27,463 nucleotides of DNA from DAIMZM01 sp036733985 (GTDB lineage: Bacteria > Bacillota > Dehalobacteriia > UBA4068). This document shows positions 14,989-21,660 of the stretch, one piece after another. The position numbers and the translations under genes were made by a program. The notes under the pieces are model-generated. The model had not been told where the DNA came from. It made no database searches and saw only the letters and a list, made by a program, of their open reading frames with translations. Within the stretch, counting starts at the first letter, position 1; every line of letters starts with the position of its first letter. Where the stretch lies: assembly GCA_036733985.1 (NCBI GenBank), contig DAIMZM010000021.1:1-27463 (forward strand), written 5' to 3'.

Positions 14989-15016
14989 CAATTACCGGCG
15001 GTCAGGGGCAATTACC
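14989..15016 (+). repeat. Direct repeat CAATTACC upstream of the aro promoter
   Basis: CAATTACC at 14989-14996 and again at 15009-15016, start-to-start distance 20 bases (about two helical turns), ending two bases before the -35 box. A related CAATTTCC follows at 15022. This is a candidate site for a DNA-binding regulator. Confidence 0.45.
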
Positions 15017-15018
15017 TC

Positions 15019-15047
15019 TTGCAATTTCCCGGCAGCCATGCTATGAT
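15019..15047 (+). promoter_or_regulatory. Promoter of the aro operon
   Basis: TTGCAA (15019-15024), a 17-base spacer ending in TGC, then TATGAT (15042-15047). The extended -10 strengthens it. Transcription would start near 15054, giving about 25 bases of leader before the leader-peptide start. Confidence 0.8.
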
Positions 15048-15077
15048 GGAAACAATCTACCGGAAGGGAGCAGCCCC

Positions 15078-15173
15078 ATGTTGACAGCCGGCCTTGGTAA
15101 TTATTACCGCTTTTACGGCTTTACCTACTATTTTATGGGTAAGGCTTATTTGGGTTTGGCTGAAAAGATGTGA
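15078..15173 (+). CDS. Aromatic amino acid leader peptide (31 aa) of the aro operon attenuator
   Basis: A short gene with its own ribosome binding site (GGAAGGGAG, 15062-15070) eight bases before the ATG. It encodes 31 residues of which six are Tyr and three Phe. Eight of the eleven residues 9-19 are aromatic (NYYRFYGFTYYF spans residues 8-19), followed by a lone Tyr24. There is no Trp codon. It lies between the aro promoter and a strong terminator and ahead of genes for Phe and Tyr synthesis. By analogy with the pheL and trpL leaders, scarcity of charged tRNA-Tyr or tRNA-Phe would stall the ribosome in the aromatic run. Its product is not expected to act as a protein. Confidence 0.88.
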   Translation: MLTAGLGNYYRFYGFTYYFMGKAYLGLAEKM

Positions 15174-15220
15174 CATGCAACCACTGGAAGAAGTTTCCGC
15201 ATGTATTCCGCAGCCGAACC
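15153..15220 (+). promoter_or_regulatory. Antiterminator pairing of the aro attenuator
   Basis: GGTTTGGCTG (15153-15162), inside the last codons of the leader peptide, can pair with CAGCCGAACC (15211-15220) over ten bases with one G-U pair. The second segment is the left arm and loop of the terminator, so the two structures exclude each other. A ribosome stalled at codons 9-19 leaves 15153-15162 free and allows read-through. A ribosome at the stop codon (15171-15173) covers it and allows termination. Between the arms, ACATGC (15173-15178) and GCATGT (15199-15204) close a smaller hairpin compatible with the antiterminator. A CAGCCGG at 15085-15091 could act as a weak competing arm. Confidence 0.8.
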
Positions 15221-15235
15221 GGCTGCGGTTTTTTT
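15208..15235 (+). terminator. Intrinsic terminator of the aro attenuator
   Basis: A 9-bp perfect GC-rich stem (15208-15216 with 15220-15228), a 3-base loop and seven T, ending 23 bases before aroF. Its position after the leader peptide and before the first enzyme gene marks it as a conditional terminator. Confidence 0.92.
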
Positions 15236-15258
15236 AATTTGAACAGGGGGATGAACAC

Positions 15259-16278
15259 ATGATCGTCATCTTAAAACAAAATCCCGACCAGGCGCAGTTG
15301 GAGAGCCTGATCAACTGGCTGAAAGACAAAGGCCTGCAAATCCATACCAGCGTGGGCATGTCCCATTTGATTCTGGGTTTGGTGGGCGACACCTCCAAGC
15401 TGGATATGGACCTGATCGCCGCTTTGGACATCGTGGAGGATGTGAAGCGGGTGCAGGAGCCCTATAAGAACGCCAACCGCAAATTCCATCCTGAGGACAC
15501 GGTGGTACAGGTGGGGGATGTAAAGATCGGCGGCGGCTCCCTGACCCTGATGGCCGGGCCCTGCTCGGTGGAAAGCGAAGCGCAGATCATCGCCGTGGCC
15601 AAGGCGGTGAAGGCCAGCGGCGCGGCCATGCTCCGAGGCGGCGCTTTCAAGCCCCGGACCTCCCCTTATGCTTTCCAGGGCTTAGGCGCGGAGGGCCTCA
15701 GGCTCTTAAAATTGGCCAAGGAGGAAACCGGCCTGCCCATTGTCTCGGAGCTGATGGACGCTTCCCAGCTGCCCCTGTTCAAGGATGTGGACGTCATCCA
15801 GGTGGGGGCCAGGAATATGCAGAACTTCAATCTGCTGAAGATTTTAGGCAGCCAGGAAAAGCCGGTGCTGATCAAGCGGGGCCTGTCCTCCACTTATGAG
15901 GAATGGCTGATGAGCGCGGAATATGTGATGTCTGAAGGCAATGAGAACGTGCTCCTCTGCGAGCGGGGCATCCGCACCTTTGAAACCTATACCCGCAATA
16001 CCCTGGATATCGCGGCTGTGCCGGTGCTGAAACATCTGACCCATTTGCCGGTGATCGTGGATCCCAGCCATGCCACGGGCCGGGCTTACCTGATCCCGCC
16101 TTTGGCCCTGACCGCGGTGGCCGCCGGGGCGGACGGCCTGTTGATCGAGGTGCATAATGATCCGGCCAAGGCCCTCTGCGACGGGCCCCAATCCCTAAAA
16201 CCGGATGTTTTCGAGCAGCTGGCCCGGCGCATGCTGGCCCTGCACGGCTTTTTGCAAAGCGGGGAGGCGGAGGCATGA
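15259..16278 (+). CDS. aroF: 3-Deoxy-7-phosphoheptulonate (DAHP) synthase, type I-beta with N-terminal regulatory domain
   Basis: A 339-residue enzyme joining phosphoenolpyruvate and erythrose 4-phosphate, the first step of the shikimate pathway. Residues 1-70 (MIVILKQNPDQAQLESLINWL onward) form the ferredoxin-like regulatory domain seen in Thermotoga-type DAHP synthases, which mediates feedback inhibition by Tyr or Phe. The barrel follows with LMAGPCSVES, RGGAFKPRTSPYAFQGLG, QVGARNMQNF, LIKRGLSST and IVDPSHATGR. ATG 15259 has AGGGGG eight bases upstream. It is the first enzyme gene after the attenuator and overlaps tyrA by four bases. Confidence 0.96.
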   Translation: MIVILKQNPDQAQLESLINWLKDKGLQIHTSVGMSHLILGLVGDTSKLDMDLIAALDIVEDVKRVQEPYKNANRKFHPEDTVVQVGDVKIGGGSLTLMAGPCSVESEAQIIAVAKAVKASGAAMLRGGAFKPRTSPYAFQGLGAEGLRLLKLAKEETGLPIVSELMDASQLPLFKDVDVIQVGARNMQNFNLLKILGSQEKPVLIKRGLSSTYEEWLMSAEYVMSEGNENVLLCERGIRTFETYTRNTLDIAAVPVLKHLTHLPVIVDPSHATGRAYLIPPLALTAVAAGADGLLIEVHNDPAKALCDGPQSLKPDVFEQLARRMLALHGFLQSGEAEA

Positions 16279-17111
16279 AGATCGGCATCGTGGGCCTGGG
16301 GCTGATCGGCGGCTCCCTGGCCAAGAGCATTAAAAGCCGCACCGCCCATCTGGTCTTTGGCACGGATACGGATGAGGAGACCATGATCCTGGCCCGTTTA
16401 AGCGGCGCCATCGACGGCCCTCTGACCGACGCCAACCTGGGGGATTGCGATCTGCTGCTGGTGGCCGTCAGGCCCGGGGCGGCTGTGGCCTGGGTGGAAG
16501 CCCACGCCCCCCTGATCGGCAAGAAAGCGGCTGTGGTGGATCTTTGCGGCGTGAAGCGGCAGGTCTGGGCGGCCCTGGCTCCCCTGGCCCAGGCTTACGG
16601 CTTCGCCTATATCGGTGGCCATCCCATGGCCGGCCGGGAGCGGGGCGGCTTTGTCAATGCCAGCGCGGATCTGTTCCAGGGCGCCGCCATGATTCTCACC
16701 CCGGATGAACGTACCGGCATTGCCTTGCTAGAAGAGCTGAAGAATTTTTTTCTCGACATCGGCTTTGCCGGGCTGACCTTCACCGATCCGGAGGAGCATG
16801 ACCGCATCATCGCCTATACCTCCCAGCTGGCCCATATCACCTCCAGCGCTTATGTGAAATCGCCGGAGGCCGCCCGCCGCCGGGGTTTCTCCGCCGGCAG
16901 CTACCGGGATATGACCCGGGTTGCCCTGCTGGATGAGGAGATGTGGACGGAGCTGTTCCTGGCGGACGCGGATTTCCTGATCCAGCAGCTGGAGATCTTG
17001 ATCGGCAACTTGAACGATTACCTGGCCGCGCTGAAAGCCGGGGATGGGAACAAACTGCAGGCCCTGTTAAAAGAGGGGCGGGAGAAAAAGGCCGCTGCCG
17101 GCGGACATTAA
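16275..17111 (+). CDS. tyrA: Prephenate dehydrogenase
   Basis: A 278-residue NAD(P)-dependent enzyme that oxidatively decarboxylates prephenate to 4-hydroxyphenylpyruvate for tyrosine. The dinucleotide fold is at the start (IGIVGLGLIGGSLAKSI, Gly7 to Gly13), followed by VDLCGVKRQV, the catalytic-region motif GGHPMAGRERGGF and EEHDRIIAYTSQLAH. The helical C-terminal dimer domain includes FSAGSYRDMTRVA. There is no C-terminal ACT domain, so feedback control may rest on the DAHP synthase and on transcription. It starts in an ATGA overlap with aroF and is followed after 15 bases by aroB. Confidence 0.95.
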   Translation: MKIGIVGLGLIGGSLAKSIKSRTAHLVFGTDTDEETMILARLSGAIDGPLTDANLGDCDLLLVAVRPGAAVAWVEAHAPLIGKKAAVVDLCGVKRQVWAALAPLAQAYGFAYIGGHPMAGRERGGFVNASADLFQGAAMILTPDERTGIALLEELKNFFLDIGFAGLTFTDPEEHDRIIAYTSQLAHITSSAYVKSPEAARRRGFSAGSYRDMTRVALLDEEMWTELFLADADFLIQQLEILIGNLNDYLAALKAGDGNKLQALLKEGREKKAAAGGH

Positions 17112-17126
17112 AGAGAGGGAATTCAA

Positions 17127-18191
17127 GTGGAGATAAAAAATATCCCTATCCCCATCGGGGCAGGCTACCAGGTGAGCGTGGGCAGGGGCTTGCTGGATGA
17201 TTGCGGCAGCCTGCTCCGGCAAAAGCTGGGGCCTTGCCGGGCGGCTGTGGTCACGGATACCAATGTGTCAAAGCTTTATCTGGCCCGTACCCTGGCCAGC
17301 CTGTCGGCAACGGGTTTCCAGCCCTGTTCCTGGGTTTTCCCAGCCGGGGAGCAGTCCAAGGCTATGACGACCCTGGCCGCGCTCCTGGAGTTCCTGGCGG
17401 ATAACCGCCTGACCCGCCAGGATTGCCTGATCGCCCTGGGCGGCGGCGTCACCGGGGATCTGGTTGGTTTTGCCGCCGGCGTCTATCTGCGGGGCGTCCC
17501 TTTTGTGCAGCTGCCCACCACCCTGCTGGCCGCGGTGGATTCCTCCGTGGGCGGCAAAACAGCGGTGAACCTGCGGGCAGGCAAAAACCTGGCCGGCTTA
17601 TTCAAGCAGCCGGCAGCGGTGCTTTGCGATACGGATTGCCTCCGCACCCTGTCCCGGTCAACCTTGGCGGACGGCTTGGCTGAAGCGGTTAAAACCGGCG
17701 TACTGGCCGGAGAAAGCCTGTTCTCCCTGGTGGCCCAGGGCTGGCAGGAAGAGCGGGAAAGCGCGGTCATCGCCGGCTGCGTGGTTTTCAAGGGCAGTAT
17801 CGTCCGGGAGGATGAACAGGAGCTGGGCCGGCGCCGTTTGCTGAACCTGGGCCATACGGTAGGCCATGGGGTGGAGAAATGCAGCGACTATCGGATCAGC
17901 CATGGCCAGGCAGTGGCCATGGGCCTGGCCATGATCACCAGGGCCGCCAGGAAGCGGGGCTATTGCCCCCCGGCGGTTGCGGAGCGCATCATCGCCGCCC
18001 TGACGGCAGGGGGCTTGCCGATCCATGCGCCTTTTTCCCCGAAAGAATTGGCGGAAGCGGCCCTGGCGGATAAAAAGCGGGCCGGGGATACCATCACTTT
18101 GGTGCTGCCTCAGGCCATCGGCCACTGTGTCCTGGAGCAAATCAGCATAGCGGAACTGGAAGCCTGGATCCGCTCAGGGATGGAGGATTGA
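17127..18191 (+). CDS. aroB: 3-Dehydroquinate synthase
   Basis: A 354-residue NAD- and metal-dependent enzyme closing DAHP to 3-dehydroquinate, step two of the pathway. NAD and substrate motifs are AGEQSKAM, LGGGVTGDLVGFAAGVYLRG, QLPTTLLAAVDSSVGGKTAVN and GKNLAGLFKQP. The metal site includes the Glu in LADGLAEAVKTG and the His residues of LNLGHTVGHGVE. Length is normal. The start is GTG at 17127, seven bases after AGAGAGGGA; no better in-frame ATG exists. Its last bases overlap the aroA ribosome binding region, consistent with coupled translation. Confidence 0.96.
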   Translation: MEIKNIPIPIGAGYQVSVGRGLLDDCGSLLRQKLGPCRAAVVTDTNVSKLYLARTLASLSATGFQPCSWVFPAGEQSKAMTTLAALLEFLADNRLTRQDCLIALGGGVTGDLVGFAAGVYLRGVPFVQLPTTLLAAVDSSVGGKTAVNLRAGKNLAGLFKQPAAVLCDTDCLRTLSRSTLADGLAEAVKTGVLAGESLFSLVAQGWQEERESAVIAGCVVFKGSIVREDEQELGRRRLLNLGHTVGHGVEKCSDYRISHGQAVAMGLAMITRAARKRGYCPPAVAERIIAALTAGGLPIHAPFSPKELAEAALADKKRAGDTITLVLPQAIGHCVLEQISIAELEAWIRSGMED

Positions 18192-18193
18192 GC

Positions 18194-19447
18194 ATGGAGA
18201 TGCGCATTGAACCCCGGGTATTGCAAGGCCGCTTGGCTGCCATCCCGGCTAAATCCCATCTGCACCGTTTGCTGATCTGCGCCAGCCTGGCGGATCAGCC
18301 CACCGCGATCGAAGCGCCCCTGGCTTCCCAGGATATCGAAGCCACCAGCCGCTGCCTAAGGGCCCTGGGCGCGGGCGTCAGCCGCGTTGGCAGCCAGATC
18401 CGGGTGCGGCCCATTGCCGGGGCCCAGGAAAATCCGCTGCTGGATTGCGGTGAAAGCGGCTCCACCCTGCGCTTTCTGCTGCCGGTGGCCACGGCCTTGA
18501 CCCGGCAGGCCCGCTTTGCCGGTTCCGGGCGCTTGCCGGAGCGGCCCATCAGCCATTTGCTGGCGGAATTGACCCGGCATGGGGTGGATTTCACGAATGA
18601 ACGCCTGCCTTTGGCCTCCCGAGGCCAGCTCAGGGCCGGGGATTACCGCCTGCCCGGCAATATCAGCTCCCAGTATATCAGCGGCTTGCTGCTGGCTTTG
18701 CCCAAATGCCCGGGGCCCAGCACGATTCGCCTGATCACGGCTGTGGAATCCGCCGCCTATATCGACATCACCCTGGCTACCCTGGCGCAATTCGGCGTGT
18801 CCGTCAGCATCCTGCCCGGCGCTTACGGCATCCCGGTTGGGCAGCGCTTCCGTTCCCCCGGCCGGATCCGGGCGGAGGGGGATTGGTCCAATGCCGCCTT
18901 TTTCCTGGCAGCCGGGGCCTTGGCCGGGGAGGTGACCGTCAGCGGCCTGGATCAGGCTTCCCCTCAGGGGGATAAGCAGATCCTGGCTATCCTGAAAGAT
19001 TTCGGCGCTGAGGTCCGGCTGGCCGGCGACAGCGTGACGGTGCGCCCCGGCCAATTGCGGGGCCGGGCAGTGGATATCAGCCAAGCGCCGGATCTGCTGC
19101 CGGTGCTGGCGGTGGTGGCTGCCGCGGCCCAGGGGGAGAGCCGCTTCCTCAAGGCGGGACGGCTCAGGCTGAAGGAAAGCGACCGTTTGGCCGCTTCCGC
19201 CGCTTTGGTGCGGGATTTGGGCGGGGCCGCCTATGTGCAAGAAGACTGCCTGGTGGTGGGCGGCGGCGGGCTCAAGGGCGGCCTGGCGGAAAGCAGCCGG
19301 GATCACCGGATGGCCATGGCCGCGGCCGTCGCCGCCATTTGCTGCCAGTCGCCGGTGCGGATCCGGCAGGCAGAGGCGGTGGAAAAATCCTATCCCAGCT
19401 TTTTTGAGGATTACAGAAGCATAGGAGGTCAGGCTGATGAGCTCTAG
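18194..19447 (+). CDS. aroA: 3-Phosphoshikimate 1-carboxyvinyltransferase (EPSP synthase)
   Basis: A 417-residue enzyme transferring the enolpyruvyl group to shikimate 3-phosphate. Motifs are PAKSHLHRLLI (active-site Lys and Arg near the N-terminus), DCGESGSTLRFLLPVA, SGRLPERPI, GNISSQYISGLLLALP, RLKESDRLAASAALV and SSRDHRMAMAAAVAA. ATG 18194 is seven bases after GGAGG; an in-frame TTG at 18188 overlapping the aroB stop is less likely. The phosphoenolpyruvate-site loop reads GESGSTLRF where many class I enzymes have GNAGTAMRP; Ser rather than Ala after the Gly suggests a class II-like glyphosate-tolerant type, an inference only. It overlaps aroC by 11 bases. Confidence 0.96.
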   Translation: MEMRIEPRVLQGRLAAIPAKSHLHRLLICASLADQPTAIEAPLASQDIEATSRCLRALGAGVSRVGSQIRVRPIAGAQENPLLDCGESGSTLRFLLPVATALTRQARFAGSGRLPERPISHLLAELTRHGVDFTNERLPLASRGQLRAGDYRLPGNISSQYISGLLLALPKCPGPSTIRLITAVESAAYIDITLATLAQFGVSVSILPGAYGIPVGQRFRSPGRIRAEGDWSNAAFFLAAGALAGEVTVSGLDQASPQGDKQILAILKDFGAEVRLAGDSVTVRPGQLRGRAVDISQAPDLLPVLAVVAAAAQGESRFLKAGRLRLKESDRLAASAALVRDLGGAAYVQEDCLVVGGGGLKGGLAESSRDHRMAMAAAVAAICCQSPVRIRQAEAVEKSYPSFFEDYRSIGGQADEL

Positions 19448-20552
19448 CTTTGGCAACTATTTACGGGTGACGGTTTTCGGCCAATCCCATGGCCAGGCCA
19501 TCGGCGTGGTTTTGGACGGCCTGCCTGCCGGGGAAGCGGTGGATATGGCGGAGTTGCGCCGATTTATGCAGCGCCGCCGGCCTGGCGGCGCTTTGACCAC
19601 AGCCCGGCAGGAAGCGGATGCGCCAATCATCCTCTCCGGCCTGCTGGCCGGCAAGACCTGCGGCAGCCCCCTGGCGGCGATCATCGAAAACACCGACGCC
19701 CGTTCCCAGGATTATGCGGGGCTGGCCTTTTTGCCCCGGCCCAGCCACGCGGATTATGCCGCCTATTGCAAATGGGGCGGGGCGGCGGATCTGCGGGGCG
19801 GCGGGCATTTTTCCGGCCGGCTGACCGCCCCTCTCTGCCTGGGCGGCGGCATTGCCAAGCAAATCCTGGCCCGCCGGGGTATCCTGGTCGGCGCGCATCT
19901 GGCCGAAGTGGCGGGGATCAGCGACAGCGTCCTGCCCCTGTTCCCGGATCAGGCCCTGCTGACAGCCTTGGCGGAACAGCCTTTCCCGGTGCTGGACGAA
20001 GCCCGGGGGGAGCGGATGCGCCAGGCCATTGCCCAGGCGGCCGGGGAACATGATTCCGTAGGCGGCGTGGTGGCCTGCGTGGCTATCGGCCTGCCTCCAG
20101 GCCTGGGTTCGCCGATGTTCGGCGGCCTGGAAAACCGGCTGGCGACAGCCCTGTTCGGCATCCCGGCCCTGAAAGGCCTGGAATTCGGTTCCGGCTTCAG
20201 CGGGGCCAAGAAGCGGGGCAGCGAAAACAACGACCCCTTCTGCCTGGATGGGCAGGGCCAGATCATCACAACAAAAAACGACAGCGGCGGCATCCTGGGG
20301 GGCATCAGCAACGGCATGCCTTTGGTGCTCAGGGCCGCGTTCAAACCCACCCCCTCCATTGGCCTGCCCCAGGCCACGGTGGATCTGCAGGCCAAAACAG
20401 CCGCGGAGATCACCATCCAGGGCCGGCATGATCCCTGCCTGGCCTTAAGGGCTGTGCCGGTAGTGGAGGCCATGGTTGCCCTGACGCTGCTGGACATCAT
20501 ATTGGAGGAAAATAGTTATGGAAATCACAGATATCCGGCTCAAGATCGATGA
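19437..20552 (+). CDS. aroC: Chorismate synthase
   Basis: A 371-residue reduced-FMN-dependent lyase converting EPSP to chorismate, the last common step. Family motifs are VFGQSHGQAIGVVLDGLPAG, RRRPGGALTTARQEAD, RPSHADYAAY, RGGGHFSGRLTAPLCL, GSEFNN-like KKRGSENNDPF and TKNDSGGILGGISNGMP, with AFKPTPSI. ATG 19437 follows AGGAGGT. It overlaps aroA at the start and pheA by 35 bases at the end. That overlap is large for an operon and lies in the variable C-terminal tail (after EENSYGN), so the last dozen residues may be a drifted extension. Confidence 0.96.
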   Translation: MSSSFGNYLRVTVFGQSHGQAIGVVLDGLPAGEAVDMAELRRFMQRRRPGGALTTARQEADAPIILSGLLAGKTCGSPLAAIIENTDARSQDYAGLAFLPRPSHADYAAYCKWGGAADLRGGGHFSGRLTAPLCLGGGIAKQILARRGILVGAHLAEVAGISDSVLPLFPDQALLTALAEQPFPVLDEARGERMRQAIAQAAGEHDSVGGVVACVAIGLPPGLGSPMFGGLENRLATALFGIPALKGLEFGSGFSGAKKRGSENNDPFCLDGQGQIITTKNDSGGILGGISNGMPLVLRAAFKPTPSIGLPQATVDLQAKTAAEITIQGRHDPCLALRAVPVVEAMVALTLLDIILEENSYGNHRYPAQDR

Positions 20553-21657
20553 AATTGACGAACAAATGCTGGCGCTGTTCCTGGAGCGCATGGCTTTAAG
20601 CGAAGCGGCGGCAGCCTCAAAAAAAGCCCAGGGCCTGCCTTTGGTGAACAAGGAGCGGGAACGGCAGGTGCTGGCCAGGGTCGCGGAAAAATCCGGCCCC
20701 CTGGAGCAATATGCCCATTACCTCTTTGCCAGCCTGATCGAACTGTCCAAAGCCAGGCAGCGGGAAATTTATGCCGGCCCCAGCCCGGTGGCAGCCAGGA
20801 TCGAGGCGGCTTTGAAATCCTGCGATGAAGTCTTTCCCAAGACCGGCCTGGTGGCCTGCCAGGGCACGGAAGGGGCCAATTCCCAGGCTGCCTGCGATAA
20901 GCTGCTGCCCAGGGGGCGGATCATGTATTTCAAAACCTTTGAGGCGGTTTTCGACGCGGTGGATTCCGGCCTTTGCCAATACGGGGTGCTGCCCATTGAA
21001 AACAGCTCCAACGGCTCGGTGCGGGCGGTTTACGAGCTGCTGCAGCGGAAGCGCTTCGCCATTGTCCGGGCCACCAATCTGTTCATCCGCCATGAATTGC
21101 TGGCCCGGCCCGGCGTTAAACTATCCCAGATCCGGGAAATCTACTCCCATGAACAGGCCCTGGGCCAATGCGGCAAATTCCTGGCTTCCCTGGGCCCCGG
21201 CGTCAAAATCATCCCCTGCGATAATACGGCCGTTGCCGCGAAGATCGTGGCGGAATCCGGCCAAGAGGATTGCGCAGCCATTGCCGCCCATGCCTGCGCC
21301 GGCCTTTATGGCTTGGAGGTTGTGGAAGATCAGATCCAGGACAGCGACAATAATTATACCCGCTTCATCTGCATTGCCCGGGAGCCGGCCATTTATGCCG
21401 GGGCCAACCGCATCAGCCTGATCATCTCCTGCGACAACAGCCCCGGCGCTTTATACGGCATCCTGGCCAAACTGGCTGTCCGGGGTGTCAATATGAGTAA
21501 ATTGGAAAGCTACCCGGTGCTGGGGGGCAACTTTGAGTTCATGTTCTTCCTGGAGCTGGACGCTTCGGTGCGGGAACCCGGGGTTCTGTCCATGCTGGCC
21601 GAATTGGAGCAGGGCTGCGGGCTGTTCAATTTCCTGGGCAGCTATGCGTTGGTCTAG
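20518..21657 (+). CDS. pheA: Bifunctional chorismate mutase / prephenate dehydratase (P-protein)
   Basis: A 379-residue fusion making phenylpyruvate from chorismate. Residues about 1-85 are an AroQ-type helical chorismate mutase (RLKIDEIDEQMLALFLERM, VNKERERQVL). Residues about 105-285 are prephenate dehydratase, with CQGTEGANSQAAC, GVLPIENSSNGSV, SHEQALGQC and the NNYTRFICI catalytic Thr motif. Residues about 295-375 form an ACT domain (ISLIISCDNSPGALYGIL, KLESYPVLGGNFEFMFFLEL) for Phe feedback. RBS TTGGAGGA lies upstream inside aroC. The mutase also feeds prephenate to TyrA, so both branches depend on this gene. Confidence 0.96.
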   Translation: MEITDIRLKIDEIDEQMLALFLERMALSEAAAASKKAQGLPLVNKERERQVLARVAEKSGPLEQYAHYLFASLIELSKARQREIYAGPSPVAARIEAALKSCDEVFPKTGLVACQGTEGANSQAACDKLLPRGRIMYFKTFEAVFDAVDSGLCQYGVLPIENSSNGSVRAVYELLQRKRFAIVRATNLFIRHELLARPGVKLSQIREIYSHEQALGQCGKFLASLGPGVKIIPCDNTAVAAKIVAESGQEDCAAIAAHACAGLYGLEVVEDQIQDSDNNYTRFICIAREPAIYAGANRISLIISCDNSPGALYGILAKLAVRGVNMSKLESYPVLGGNFEFMFFLELDASVREPGVLSMLAELEQGCGLFNFLGSYALV

Positions 21658-21660
21658 GCG

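Noticed and set aside
14985..15014. A second aro promoter using TTGACA at 14985-14990
   Set aside because: At 17-18 bases spacing only GCAATT or CAATTA is found, a poor -10; the TTGCAA/TATGAT pair downstream is much better.
14985..15077. N-terminal extension of the leader peptide from a TTG at 14985
   Set aside because: It would begin upstream of the aro promoter (15019-15047); the ATG at 15078 has the ribosome binding site and lies after the predicted transcript start.
15048..15258. T-box riboswitch upstream of aroF
   Set aside because: The leader is too short and lacks the conserved T-box sequence and Stem I; the aromatic leader peptide explains the terminator better.
18356..19456. A 366-codon minus-strand open frame across aroA
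   Set aside because: Low-complexity Gln/Gly/His-rich translation with no domain pattern, opposite a clear EPSP synthase gene.
19461..20429. A 322-codon minus-strand open frame across aroC
   Set aside because: Antisense shadow of chorismate synthase with the same biased composition as other shadows.
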